This document shows, piece after piece, positions 1-7,317 of a stretch of 8,249 nucleotides of DNA; position 1 is the stretch's first letter; each line of letters begins with the position of its first letter. The notes under the pieces were generated by a model that worked only from the letters and a program-made list of their open reading frames with translations, was not told the DNA's origin and did no database searches. The stretch is from Gammaproteobacteria bacterium (GTDB lineage Bacteria > Pseudomonadota > Gammaproteobacteria > UBA9214): positions 1-8,249 of the forward strand of contig DAOVVG010000098.1 of the NCBI GenBank assembly GCA_030632175.1, read 5' to 3'. The position numbers and the translations under genes were made by a program.

Positions 1-2
1 AA

Positions 3-536
3 AAGGCGGGGTATGAGCTGGTTGTGAGTGTTGACTCACCTGGTATGTGGGCAATTATTGTTGTACCAGACCAAAGCCCGATTCAGACTATCCATGACCT
101 GAGGGGTAAACGACTGGCAACAGTGCCACCATTGGGGCTGGCAACATTACTGGTCAGGAAGACCTTGTTCGAAGCCGGTATTGATCCCGATGTCGACCTC
201 GACATGGTCATTACTCCGACACACCATGCCTCACTGCTTAGTTCATATCATGGTGTGACCGATGCATCGTCTCTTATGCAGCCACCATTTGAAGTTGCCA
301 GCAAGAAGGTCCGGGAGAGTATGCGAATTATTGCCAGGACCGAGTCTACACCACATATCCCGATCAGCGTGGCCCCCCGGCTGGGTGAAGCCTGTGCAGC
401 AGAGATAACAGATTTGCTGATCAAGATGGGATCGACCCCTGAAGGCAGAGCTGTATTAGAGCATAACAACTTTACCGGGTTCAGAAAGGGGGACCCGGCT
501 GTGTATGAAAGGCTTAATGAGCTGTTGAGTCGCTGA
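3..536 (+). CDS. PhnD-like periplasmic substrate-binding protein, copy A (5' truncated by window edge)
   Basis: This is the C-terminal part of a periplasmic binding protein of the PhnD/phosphonate-binding type, predicted to bind a small oxyanion. The frame is open from base 3 and the first codons (KAGYELVVSVDSPGMW) align with residue 122 onward of the intact copy B protein, so roughly 120 residues, including the signal peptide, lie outside the window. The GTG or ATG codons near base 24 are therefore internal and not starts. Shared blocks include IQTIxDLR, LATVxPLGL, LLVRK, AGIDPDVDLD, YHGVTDAS, ESMRIIARTE, IPISV, TPEGRAVL and a GFRK tail, all typical of the family, where the protein clamps ligand between two lobes. 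No ABC permease or ATPase gene is near; the next gene is a kinase, which favours a sensing role over transport. It ends 7 bases before the kinase start, so co-translation is likely. The family is confident and the ligand unknown. Confidence 0.9.
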   Translation, partial: KAGYELVVSVDSPGMWAIIVVPDQSPIQTIHDLRGKRLATVPPLGLATLLVRKTLFEAGIDPDVDLDMVITPTHHASLLSSYHGVTDASSLMQPPFEVASKKVRESMRIIARTESTPHIPISVAPRLGEACAAEITDLLIKMGSTPEGRAVLEHNNFTGFRKGDPAVYERLNELLSR

Positions 537-543
537 GGTCTGC

Positions 544-1953
544 ATGCACGGGAAATCAACCACCCTGTTTCAATCACTCCGCTTTCGCCTGATTGCCAGC
601 GTGGTTACGATCGAGATAATCATGCTGTCACTGCTGGTCTGGAACAATATTTCCATTATCCAGTCAACGCACACAGACCGCCTGCGCGACACTGCGACAA
701 GCATGATCCAGCAGATTGCACGAACCTCCGGCAACTACATGGTGGCAGTGGACTATGCGACCCTGGACGATTACTAGAGCAACATCACTGACTACCAGGA
801 GTTGGCCTATCTGGTAAGACTCGACCTGGATGAGCAGGCAGCGATTATGCTGGGCACATATCCCGCGCAGCCATGGCCTGCACTGGAGGCACATCCGGCA
901 CAGGTCACGGATGGAGTATTCGATGTCAGTGAAATTATGACGGTTGCGGGGCAGCCGATGGGCAGGGTGTTGATGGGTTTTTCACTGTCACTGATGGATG
1001 AGGCCATCCGGAAATCCCGTATTCGTGGCATTTCGATTGCGGCCGCCGAAATCGTATTGACTGTCATCGTGACTGTCCTGATCGGCCTTGGCCTGACACG
1101 CAGGCTGGGCATACTGGCCGCGGCAGCGCAGGAAGTTGGAAAAGGGGATTACTCGATCAGGATCCCGATCGAGACTGCTGATGAAGTCGGCAGAACCGCA
1201 TTTGCATTCAATCGTATGGTTACAGAGGTATCGAACAGGACACAGCAACTAAAGGAAGCCGAGTCAAAGTCACGAGCCTTGCTGGCAGAGAACCGGAACC
1301 TGGTACATACATCACTGCATGTACAGGAGGAAGAACGCAGGCACTTGGCCCGTGAACTGCATGATGAAATGGGACAGTGCATTACAGCCATTCAGGCCGA
1401 CGCAGAGTCAATCCGGGACCTGTCAAGGAACGGCGACAAGCGTATAGAAACAAGCGCCGGAGCCATCCTGGGTGTTTCATCACGAATATATGAAGTCGTA
1501 CATGACATGATGCAACGCCTGCGCCCCGGTATTCTGGATGACCTCGGGCTGGTGGAGGCATTAAAAGAGGAGTTGTCGGCCTGGCAGGAAAGGAACCCGG
1601 AAATCGAAACGACATTCGATGTGACAGGCAACCTTGACGGTCTGGATGACAGAGTCAACATAACCATATACCGTATCGTGCAGGAGTGCCTGACAAATAT
1701 CACACGGCACGCCGAAGCCACACGTGTCAGTATCGGTCTTTCCGGTGATGACGAAGGACTGGTATTGTCTGTCAGCGATAACGGGCCGGGGCTGGACCAG
1801 TCCCTGCCGAGTGACGGCCTGGGGCTGATTGGCATGCGCGAGCGTGCCGAGGGGCTGGGTGGAGAGTTCATGTTGAAGTCGGAAAAGGGTGCGGGCGTGA
1901 CAGTCAGTGTCAGGATTCCACTGGGTGGCAGAGGAATAATATCAAATGGGTGA
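544..1953 (+). pseudogene. Membrane sensor histidine kinase, copy A, interrupted by in-frame TAG (775-777)
   Basis: This is a HisKA_3/NarX-type sensor kinase gene. Frame and coding signal continue unbroken from 544 to 1953 except for one TAG at codon 78. Copy B has a leucine codon (CTG) there, and TTG to TAG would be a single change. Layout by codon: first membrane helix about 15-38 (VVTIEIIMLSLLVW), periplasmic sensor about 39-160, second membrane helix about 163-185, HAMP linker, coiled coil, then DHp with phospho-acceptor H273 (RELHDEMGQ), and an ATPase domain with N box ECLTN, G1 box SDNGPG and G2 box GLGLIGMRER. All catalytic motifs are intact. The stop lies in the periplasmic domain, so the short product would be 77 residues with one membrane helix. 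An in-frame TTG at 802 touches an AGGAG with no spacer, and an ATG lies at 847, but a product from either would lack the first membrane helix. It is a recent nonsense allele, a readthrough gene or a sequence error. The kinase end overlaps the regulator start by 8 bases. Confidence 0.85.
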
Positions 1954-2593
1954 CAAGACCAGACTGAATGTCCTGCTCGTCGATGATCACGAAGTTGTGC
2001 GTGCCGGTTACCGCCGCCTGCTTGAAGCAACACCGAATATTGAGGTCATCGCAGAGGCGAGCAGTGGCGAGGAAGCCTATCAGGACTACTTTAAGTACCA
2101 TCCGGACGTGCTGGTGATGGACCTGTCAATGCCGGGCATGGGCGGACTGGAAGCCAGTATGCGGATACTGGCAAAGGACAGCACTGCAAAAATACTGGTC
2201 TTCAGCGTACACGAAAACGAGGTTTTTCTTACCCGGGTACTCGATTCAGGAATATTGGGCTACATTTCCAAACGTAGTGCATCACGCGTCATGATCGACG
2301 CCGTTCGGCAGGTAGCAACAGGTTCGGTCTACATCGGCCAGGAAATGATGCCATACCTTGCGAAACGCAGATCCACACCGGGGTCGGATACCGTTGCCGG
2401 ACTGACGCCCAGGGAATTCGAGGTTTTTCAGTTACTGGCAGACAGCAAATCCGTGAATAACATCGCAGAGATTCTGAATCTGAGCCCCAAGACAGTCGGT
2501 CACCACTATACCAGTGTAAAGAAAAAGCTTGGTGTTTCCGATATTGCAGCCCTGACGCGCCTTGCTATCCGGATAGGGGTCATTACACCCTGA
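1946..2593 (+). CDS. NarL/FixJ-family response regulator, copy A
   Basis: This is a two-domain cytoplasmic response regulator of 215 residues, the normal family length. The receiver domain (about 7-125) has acidic pair D13-D14, phospho-acceptor D59 (VLVMDLSMPG), switch residue S87 (ILVFSVHE) and K109 (GYISKRSA). The C-terminal LuxR-type helix-turn-helix spans about 150-212: GLTPREFEVFQLLA, then NIAEILNLSPKTV, with recognition helix around VGHHYTSVKKKL. The ATG overlaps the kinase stop as ATGGGTGA, an 8-base overlap repeated exactly in position in copy B, with a GAGG about 10 bases upstream, so this start is well supported. The presumed partner is the upstream kinase. Because that kinase carries an amber codon, this regulator may now depend on the copy B kinase, whose DHp helix is almost the same. 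The porin starts 11 bases after its stop and is a likely target or at least a co-transcribed gene. Confidence 0.95.
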   Translation: MGDKTRLNVLLVDDHEVVRAGYRRLLEATPNIEVIAEASSGEEAYQDYFKYHPDVLVMDLSMPGMGGLEASMRILAKDSTAKILVFSVHENEVFLTRVLDSGILGYISKRSASRVMIDAVRQVATGSVYIGQEMMPYLAKRRSTPGSDTVAGLTPREFEVFQLLADSKSVNNIAEILNLSPKTVGHHYTSVKKKLGVSDIAALTRLAIRIGVITP

Positions 2594-2604
2594 TCGTTAC
2601 CCGT

Positions 2605-4086
2605 ATGTTTTTCTCTCGCAGCCGGGTCTTCTGTGTTGCCGTGCTGGCGGTTTGCCTGCCCTGGATATCCGGCCCGGTGTGCGCAGCCAACTGGTTAATG
2701 TTGCAGGGTACCGAGCACCCGCTTGCACCGGCTCACAGGTTCTGGGGTTTTGTTCAGCCAGCCTATACGCTTGATACAAGTGATGAACTGCATGGCTTGA
2801 CGGACTCTCCCGGACCACCGGACTTTTCCCGCAACAACGGTGAGAGGCTGGCAATTACCTCTGTTTCTCCCTGGTTTGACGAGGGCGAGCGCTTTCATGT
2901 CCGGCGTGCCCGCGCCGGTGTACGCGGCGTCTTTACCGGCCCGTTGCGGAACCGTTTTACCTCGAAGATGAATTATTTCACCCTGTTCGAAGCGGCCCCG
3001 AATCTTCTGACCTATGATCCCTTTGGGGATCGCGCCCGTACCGTAGCACTGGACCACCTGAGTCTTACCTTCAATCATCTTCCCGGTGCCCGTATACGAG
3101 CCGGACTGTTCAAGACCCCGGGTCCCGAGGAGGCACTGCAGGGTGTACACACCCTGGATTACATTGAACTTACCGATTTTGTTGCCCGCGAAGTACTGGA
3201 GCGTTTTGTAAAGGGTGCGGCAAAACCGGCGGGGTCACCGGCTTCACCGGCACTGGGAACGCCGCGGAACTCTGCTTACGGCACCAATGCGGTACGCGAT
3301 TGGGGTGTGCAGGTATTCGATTCTTTCGTGCAGGAGGACTGGGATTTGTCATACGCGGTAATGCTGGGCCGTGGAGAGGCAATCAGCGAAACAGGTGGCA
3401 TCAATGAAACACCGGAACTCTACCTGTACGCATCAGCGGAGTACAGATTGCCCGGTGGCTGGGGTGTTAAAAAACATGGTGTCAAAATGTATGGCTGGTA
3501 CCAGCGCGGTGAGCGTCAATTCAGTTCGGACCCGAAGGATGAGGAATATGACCGGATCCGTTACGGCGTCGGGACCAGGCTACTGGCCGGTATTCCCGGT
3601 TCAGCATACAAGTACCGCCTGGCGGTGGAACTCATGCAGGCCGATGGAATGATCTTTTTCGCACCGGCAGGCGGGGTGGCGAATGGCAATGTCGATAACG
3701 GTAATCTGCAAATCGCCGCCGAGGATGACAATAAATCGCGCGCCCTCACCGTGGACCTGGGGTTTCTTCCAAACAACAAATGGCAGTTTGACCTGCGTTA
3801 TCACCGCCACGATCTATTGTATGACACCGCTTCGACAGTCAACCCGGGCAACGAGCGTGAGCTAACTGATATAACGCTGGGTTTGAACTATCATTTCAGC
3901 CGCAAGCTTCGGCTGACAATCAATTACATCTTCAGGGACGTGAATGCACCCGAGCCTTATGCCAGCAGCGCACCCGGGGGCAGGTTTCCGATCAAACCCG
4001 TAGCTGACGGTATAACAGAAAATGCCAACAGGATCGTCAACACCGTGGACGACCGGGCAGGAATACAGCTTACCTGGTTGTTTTGA
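2605..4086 (+). CDS. Phosphate-selective-type outer-membrane porin (OprO/OprP family)
   Basis: This is a predicted outer-membrane beta-barrel channel of 493 residues. A Sec signal peptide spans about 1-27 (hydrophobic VAVLAVCLPW, cleavage likely after VCA). The mature protein opens with FWGFVQPAY, then has a FHVRRARAGVRG block at 97-108 and RIRAGLFKTPGPEE at 163-176. Alternating aromatic strands follow, ending in AGIQLTWLF with the C-terminal phenylalanine typical of outer-membrane proteins. The RRAR and GLFKTP-type blocks are what I recognise from the OprO/OprP (phosphate-selective porin) family, where trimers pass phosphate, polyphosphate or other anions. The arginine-ladder residues that set selectivity cannot be assigned by eye, so the substrate is open. 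It follows the regulator by 11 bases with only a weak ribosome binding site, suggesting coupled translation. It is the only intact porin here; the copy B equivalent survives as a scar at 7318-7484. Confidence 0.85.
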   Translation: MFFSRSRVFCVAVLAVCLPWISGPVCAANWLMLQGTEHPLAPAHRFWGFVQPAYTLDTSDELHGLTDSPGPPDFSRNNGERLAITSVSPWFDEGERFHVRRARAGVRGVFTGPLRNRFTSKMNYFTLFEAAPNLLTYDPFGDRARTVALDHLSLTFNHLPGARIRAGLFKTPGPEEALQGVHTLDYIELTDFVAREVLERFVKGAAKPAGSPASPALGTPRNSAYGTNAVRDWGVQVFDSFVQEDWDLSYAVMLGRGEAISETGGINETPELYLYASAEYRLPGGWGVKKHGVKMYGWYQRGERQFSSDPKDEEYDRIRYGVGTRLLAGIPGSAYKYRLAVELMQADGMIFFAPAGGVANGNVDNGNLQIAAEDDNKSRALTVDLGFLPNNKWQFDLRYHRHDLLYDTASTVNPGNERELTDITLGLNYHFSRKLRLTINYIFRDVNAPEPYASSAPGGRFPIKPVADGITENANRIVNTVDDRAGIQLTWLF

Positions 4087-4274
4087 TTGCGCGGGTAGAT
4101 TCTCGCATGAGAACAGACAAGCCGAAAATGCCTGCTCCTGCCCGCCAAAGGATTTGAAAAATCGCATGCACTGCTGCAGATTCTGTAACCATTTAAACCT
4201 CACACCCGGGCAAGGTAATCGGCTACAGGAAACCAGATAACAAACAAATATTGATTGGTCCGAAGCTACTGCTG

Positions 4275-4288
4275 ACATGCTATCATGT
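4275..4288 (+). promoter_or_regulatory. Candidate extended -10 promoter overlapping a palindrome, upstream of copy B
   Basis: TGCTATCAT (4278-4286) fits an extended -10 element, TG-N-TATCAT, with one mismatch to TATAAT. No good -35 sits 16-18 bases upstream; the TTGATT at 4251 is too far, with a 24-base spacer. The element lies inside a perfect inverted repeat, ACATG-ctat-CATGT, which could be an operator. It sits 34 bases before the first binding-protein ATG in the only sizeable gap between the two modules, the expected place for a copy B promoter. The reading is from pattern alone. Confidence 0.35.
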
Positions 4289-4321
4289 TGACAGGAAGTC
4301 ACCCCCAAGCAATCATGCACC

Positions 4322-5218
4322 ATGCGTTCAAAGTCAAGGCGTATGCAAATGTTAATTCGGCTCTCGCGAACCAGCGACATCAATCTGCATGCGACTGTTT
4401 TCTGCTTTCTTATTCTGTTCTGCCCGGCAATTAATGCTGCACCGGACAATAAAACAAACTGCCAGGGAACCAGCCCTATTGTCTTCGGCATTCTTCCCTA
4501 CATTAGTACGGAGCAACTGATATACCGATTTTCTCCGCTTGCAGGCTATCTCTCGGAAAAACTACAGGCCTCGGTTCATATTGAAACAGCACCACACTTT
4601 GTCGAATTTGCGCGGCGTACTCACGAAGAGCAGCGCTACGATATTCTGTTTACAGCTCCGCACCTCTTTCCCCAGGCCAGCAGCAAGGCAGGCTTCCGCC
4701 TGATTGCGAGCATTGATTCGCCGGATATGTGGGCGGTTATCGTAGTACCCAAACAGAGTGATATTCAAACGATCGAGGATCTCAGGCGAAAGCAGCTGGC
4801 TACCGTTCATCCCCTGGGACTTTCAACATTGCTGGTCAGAAAGAGTCTGCTCGACGCAGGTATTGATCCTGATGTTGATCTGGACCTTGTTATAACTCCA
4901 TCCCACGACGCATCTCTGCTTTCTGCATATCATGGCGTGACGGACGCATCGGCATTGATGCTGCCGCCTTTTGAAGCATCCAGCAAAAGGGTTCAGGAGA
5001 GTATGCGCATTATCGCAAGAACTGAAAAAGCTCCGTTAATCCCGATCAGCGTTGGTCCAAGAATAAGCAATAGCTGTGCTTCTGATATTGCCTCGGTTCT
5101 TCTGAATATAGATACAACACCGGAAGGAAGGGCTGTACTCAAACACAACAGATTATCCGGTTTCAGGAAGGCAAGCCCGGATGTATATGAGAAACTGGAT
5201 GAATCACTGTTCCGATGA
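4322..5218 (+). CDS. PhnD-like periplasmic substrate-binding protein, copy B
   Basis: This is a full-length periplasmic oxyanion-binding protein of 298 residues, usual for the PhnD family. It has a long positively charged N-terminus, a hydrophobic signal segment at about 24-36 (TVFCFLILFCPA) and likely cleavage after INA near residue 39. The mature protein begins with the family-typical SPIVFGILPY, followed by FSPLAGYLSEKL, a YDILFTAPH block near 106-114, and the second-lobe blocks shared with copy A (DSPxMW, TIEDLR, AGIDPDVDLD, YHGVTDAS, TPEGRAVL). The start is uncertain. ATG 4322 has no good ribosome site, whereas ATG 4349 lies 9 bases after an AAGG (4336-4339); either leaves the signal peptide. 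Its stop overlaps the kinase start as ATGA. No transporter genes are present, so I infer it acts as the ligand-binding partner of the adjacent kinase, as PhnD-like AioX does for AioS. The ligand is unknown. Confidence 0.9.
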   Translation: MRSKSRRMQMLIRLSRTSDINLHATVFCFLILFCPAINAAPDNKTNCQGTSPIVFGILPYISTEQLIYRFSPLAGYLSEKLQASVHIETAPHFVEFARRTHEEQRYDILFTAPHLFPQASSKAGFRLIASIDSPDMWAVIVVPKQSDIQTIEDLRRKQLATVHPLGLSTLLVRKSLLDAGIDPDVDLDLVITPSHDASLLSAYHGVTDASALMLPPFEASSKRVQESMRIIARTEKAPLIPISVGPRISNSCASDIASVLLNIDTTPEGRAVLKHNRLSGFRKASPDVYEKLDESLFR

Positions 5219-6660
5219 GAATAGCCCTGTCAATGTCAACCACCTTCTTCCGCTCTCTTAGATTCCGTCTGATCGCAAGTGTCGTCACGATAGAAATCGT
5301 GATGCTGTCGCTGCTTGTGTGGAATAATATTGCCATCATACATACGACGCACACTGATCGATTGCGTGATACAGCGTTCAGTATGATCCAGCAAACAGCC
5401 AATAATTCCGGCACCTACATGGCAGCTGTAGATTACGCAACTCTGCAATATTATCTGGAAAAGGTCATGGGCTACAAGGAACTGGCATACCTGGTTATTC
5501 TGGACAGGAATGATGGAGCCGTGATTACATTGGGTTCAGCACCCCGAAAAACATGGCCACTCATGGACTCGCACCCAGCCCGGGTTACAGATGGTGTTTT
5601 CGACATATCCGGTGAAATTCTGGTTGCCGATCAACCAATGGGCAAGGTGTTAATGGGCTTCTCCCTGTCATTAATGGAGGAGGCGATTCGCAAATCCCGG
5701 ATACGCGGTATTTCGATTGCAGCGACTGCAATTATTTTGACTGCCATAGTTACAGTGCTCATAGGATTGGGACTGACCCGCAGGCTCGGTATGCTGTCAA
5801 TTGCGGCACAGGATGTGGGCAAGGGGAACTACTCGATCACTCTACCCATTGAGACAAAGGATGAAGTGGGCAGGACAGCAACGGCTTTCAACCGCATGGT
5901 CGCCGAAGTGTCGAATCGCACACGGAAACTCGAAGAGGCGGAAGCCAAGGCACGCAAGGCGGAGACCAGGGCACGCAAACTACTTGCCGAGAACCGGCAG
6001 TTAACCCGGACATCACTGACTGCGCTGGAAGATGAGCGTAAACACCTGGCACGGGAACTTCATGATGAACTCGGCCAGTGTATTACGGCGATTCGGGCTG
6101 ATGCCAGATCAATTCGCGGCCTGTCAAAAGGATGTGATGATCGTGTAGATGCCAGCGCCGGCGCCATCCTGGACGTCGCGTCGCGTATCTATGAGGTAGT
6201 CCATTCGATGATGCAGCGGCTTCGCCCCGGGGTCCTTGATGATCTTGGGCTGGTTGAAGCACTTAAGGAAGAGCTTTCTGCCTGGCAGGAAAGAAACCCG
6301 TATACAAAATGCAAAATCACGGTGTCAGGCGACCTTGCCAGTCTGGGTGAAAGAATCAACATTACAATATACCGTATCGTTCAGGAGTGTCTGACGAATG
6401 TCTCCAAATACGCGCAAGCACGCCATGTTACTGTAGATCTTTCCAATACATCAGGCAAACTGGTGTTGAATGTTGTGGATGACGGGAAGGGTATTGATCC
6501 GACTATATCGGCTGGCGGACTTGGCGTGATCGGAATGCGGGAACGGGTAGAGGCGCTGGGTGGAAAATTTCAGCTGGAGACGGCTCAGGGGAAAGGCGTA
6601 TCAATAATGGTTACAGTACCTTTGATGAATGTGGAAAAGGGCACAACTGAATATGCCTGA
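5215..6660 (+). CDS. Membrane sensor histidine kinase, copy B (HisKA_3/NarX type)
   Basis: This is an intact inner-membrane sensor kinase of 481 residues. Order: first membrane helix about 19-41 (VVTIEIVMLSLLVW); a periplasmic sensor of about 120 residues, probably PAS/PDC-like (AYLVILDRNDG); second membrane helix about 166-187; HAMP about 188-240 with DEVGRTATAFNRM; a charged coiled coil about 236-275; DHp with phospho-acceptor H283 in RELHDELGQ; and an ATPase domain with N box ECLTN (N395), G1 box VDDGKG (423-426) and G2 box GGLGVIGMRER. In the N box the frequent histidine of the NxxKHA pattern is tyrosine (NVSKYA), while copy A keeps it. Compared with copy A, the coiled coil holds one extra heptad (see 5938-5979). 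It overlaps the binding-protein gene by 4 bases (ATGA at 5215); a second ATG at 5233 aligns better with the copy A start. It probably receives the signal from the binding protein and phosphorylates the regulator at 6653, and possibly the one at 1946. Confidence 0.95.
   Translation: MRIALSMSTTFFRSLRFRLIASVVTIEIVMLSLLVWNNIAIIHTTHTDRLRDTAFSMIQQTANNSGTYMAAVDYATLQYYLEKVMGYKELAYLVILDRNDGAVITLGSAPRKTWPLMDSHPARVTDGVFDISGEILVADQPMGKVLMGFSLSLMEEAIRKSRIRGISIAATAIILTAIVTVLIGLGLTRRLGMLSIAAQDVGKGNYSITLPIETKDEVGRTATAFNRMVAEVSNRTRKLEEAEAKARKAETRARKLLAENRQLTRTSLTALEDERKHLARELHDELGQCITAIRADARSIRGLSKGCDDRVDASAGAILDVASRIYEVVHSMMQRLRPGVLDDLGLVEALKEELSAWQERNPYTKCKITVSGDLASLGERINITIYRIVQECLTNVSKYAQARHVTVDLSNTSGKLVLNVVDDGKGIDPTISAGGLGVIGMRERVEALGGKFQLETAQGKGVSIMVTVPLMNVEKGTTEYA
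5938..5979 (+). repeat. 21-bp direct duplication in kinase B coding one coiled-coil heptad
   Basis: Two adjacent 21-base units, 5938-5958 and 5959-5979, match at 17 of 21 positions and encode AEAKARK and AETRARK (residues 242-255). Copy A has only one such unit (EAESKSR). The extra unit adds exactly seven residues to the helical linker between HAMP and DHp, so coiled-coil register is kept. The duplication is therefore likely an old in-frame slip that selection tolerated. Confidence 0.8.
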
Positions 6661-7291
6661 AATAAGCGTATTACTGGGAGATGACCATGCGGTTGTGCGC
6701 GCAGGATATCGCAGGCTGCTGGAAACTACAGATGACATTGCTGTTATAGCGGAAGCGGTCAGTGGTGAAGAGTCTTACACAAAATATTTCGAGTGCCACC
6801 CCGATGTTCTGGTTATGGATCTTTCTATGCCAGGCATAGGTGGATTGGAAGCCAGCTTGCGAATTCTGGCACGTGACAAGTCAGCAAGGATCCTGGTCTT
6901 CAGTGTGCATGAAAACGAGGTGTTTCTGAATCGGGCAATCGATTCAGGGATACTGGGGTATATTACCAAACGCAGTGCACCGGAGGTAATGATCGATGCA
7001 GTACGGCAGGTCGCTGCAGGAGAGGTATATATTGGCCAGGACATGATGTCCTATCTTGTAAAGCGAAAAACAACTCCTGACAGCAACCTGGTTGCAGGTT
7101 TATCGCCACGGGAATTTGAGGTCTTTAATCTCCTCGCCAATAGCAAATCAGTAAACGACATCGCGGAAATTCTGGACATCAGTCCCAGAACTGCCGGCCA
7201 TCACTGTACCAGTGTCAAGAAAAAACTCGGTATTTCTGATATCGCGGCCCTGACGCGTCTTGCAATTCGGCTGGGGATCATCACTCCCTGA
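6653..7291 (+). CDS. NarL/FixJ-family response regulator, copy B
   Basis: This is a response regulator of 212 residues from ATG 6653. An ATG at 6629 would add eight residues inside the kinase gene, but 6653 reproduces the 8-base kinase/regulator overlap of copy A (ATGCCTGA) and aligns the N-termini, so I prefer it. The receiver domain has D10-D11, phospho-acceptor D56, S84 and K106. The C-terminal LuxR-type helix-turn-helix contains GLSPREFEVFNLLA and DIAEILDISPRT, with recognition region AGHHCTSVKKKLG. About 77 percent of residues match copy A by eye. The recognition segment differs at only a few positions (V to A, Y to C), so both regulators may bind the same or related sites. LLGDDH replaces the commoner LLVDDH at the end of strand 1. 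Its former downstream target, a porin, is now a scar beginning 26 bases after the stop. Confidence 0.95.
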   Translation: MPEISVLLGDDHAVVRAGYRRLLETTDDIAVIAEAVSGEESYTKYFECHPDVLVMDLSMPGIGGLEASLRILARDKSARILVFSVHENEVFLNRAIDSGILGYITKRSAPEVMIDAVRQVAAGEVYIGQDMMSYLVKRKTTPDSNLVAGLSPREFEVFNLLANSKSVNDIAEILDISPRTAGHHCTSVKKKLGISDIAALTRLAIRLGIITP

Positions 7292-7317
7292 CAATTTCGG
7301 TGATCGAACCGGAAAGC

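Larger units (their letters stand above)
1..4086 (+). repeat. Tandem module copy A (binding protein - kinase - regulator - porin)
   Basis: This is the first unit of a tandem gene-module duplication and continues past the left edge. Gene order, orientation and the kinase/regulator junction match copy B at 4322-7484. By eye the regulators are about three quarters identical and the binding proteins about 70 percent identical over the shared part, so the duplication is not recent or both copies were acquired separately. Copy A keeps a complete porin, but its kinase is interrupted by an in-frame TAG. No insertion sequence or long direct repeat is visible at the junction between the copies. Confidence 0.85.

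Noticed and set aside
24..536. Short stand-alone binding protein starting near base 24
   Set aside because: The frame is open to the left edge and upstream codons align with the middle of copy B, so the gene is cut by the window and does not start there.
802..1953. Independent CDS starting at TTG 802
   Set aside because: It is in frame with the kinase start at 544 and continues the same protein after the TAG. The AGGAG touches the TTG with no spacer, so re-initiation there is poor. It was treated as the second part of the interrupted kinase.
1392..2033. Minus-strand ORF of 213 codons
   Set aside because: It lies opposite the conserved kinase and regulator and its translation shows no family motif; it is an antisense shadow.
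3371..3652. Plus-strand ORF of 93 codons inside the porin
   Set aside because: It is an out-of-frame shadow of the porin with a low-complexity, basic translation.
4100..4113. Palindrome TTCTC-gcat-GAGAA after the porin as a terminator
   Set aside because: The stem is only 5 pairs and AT-rich, and no T-run follows, so an intrinsic terminator is not supported.
3862..4491. Minus-strand ORF of 209 codons spanning the porin end, the gap and the start of binding protein B
   Set aside because: It is antisense to two supported genes, with no recognisable domain and no supporting ribosome site that I could see.
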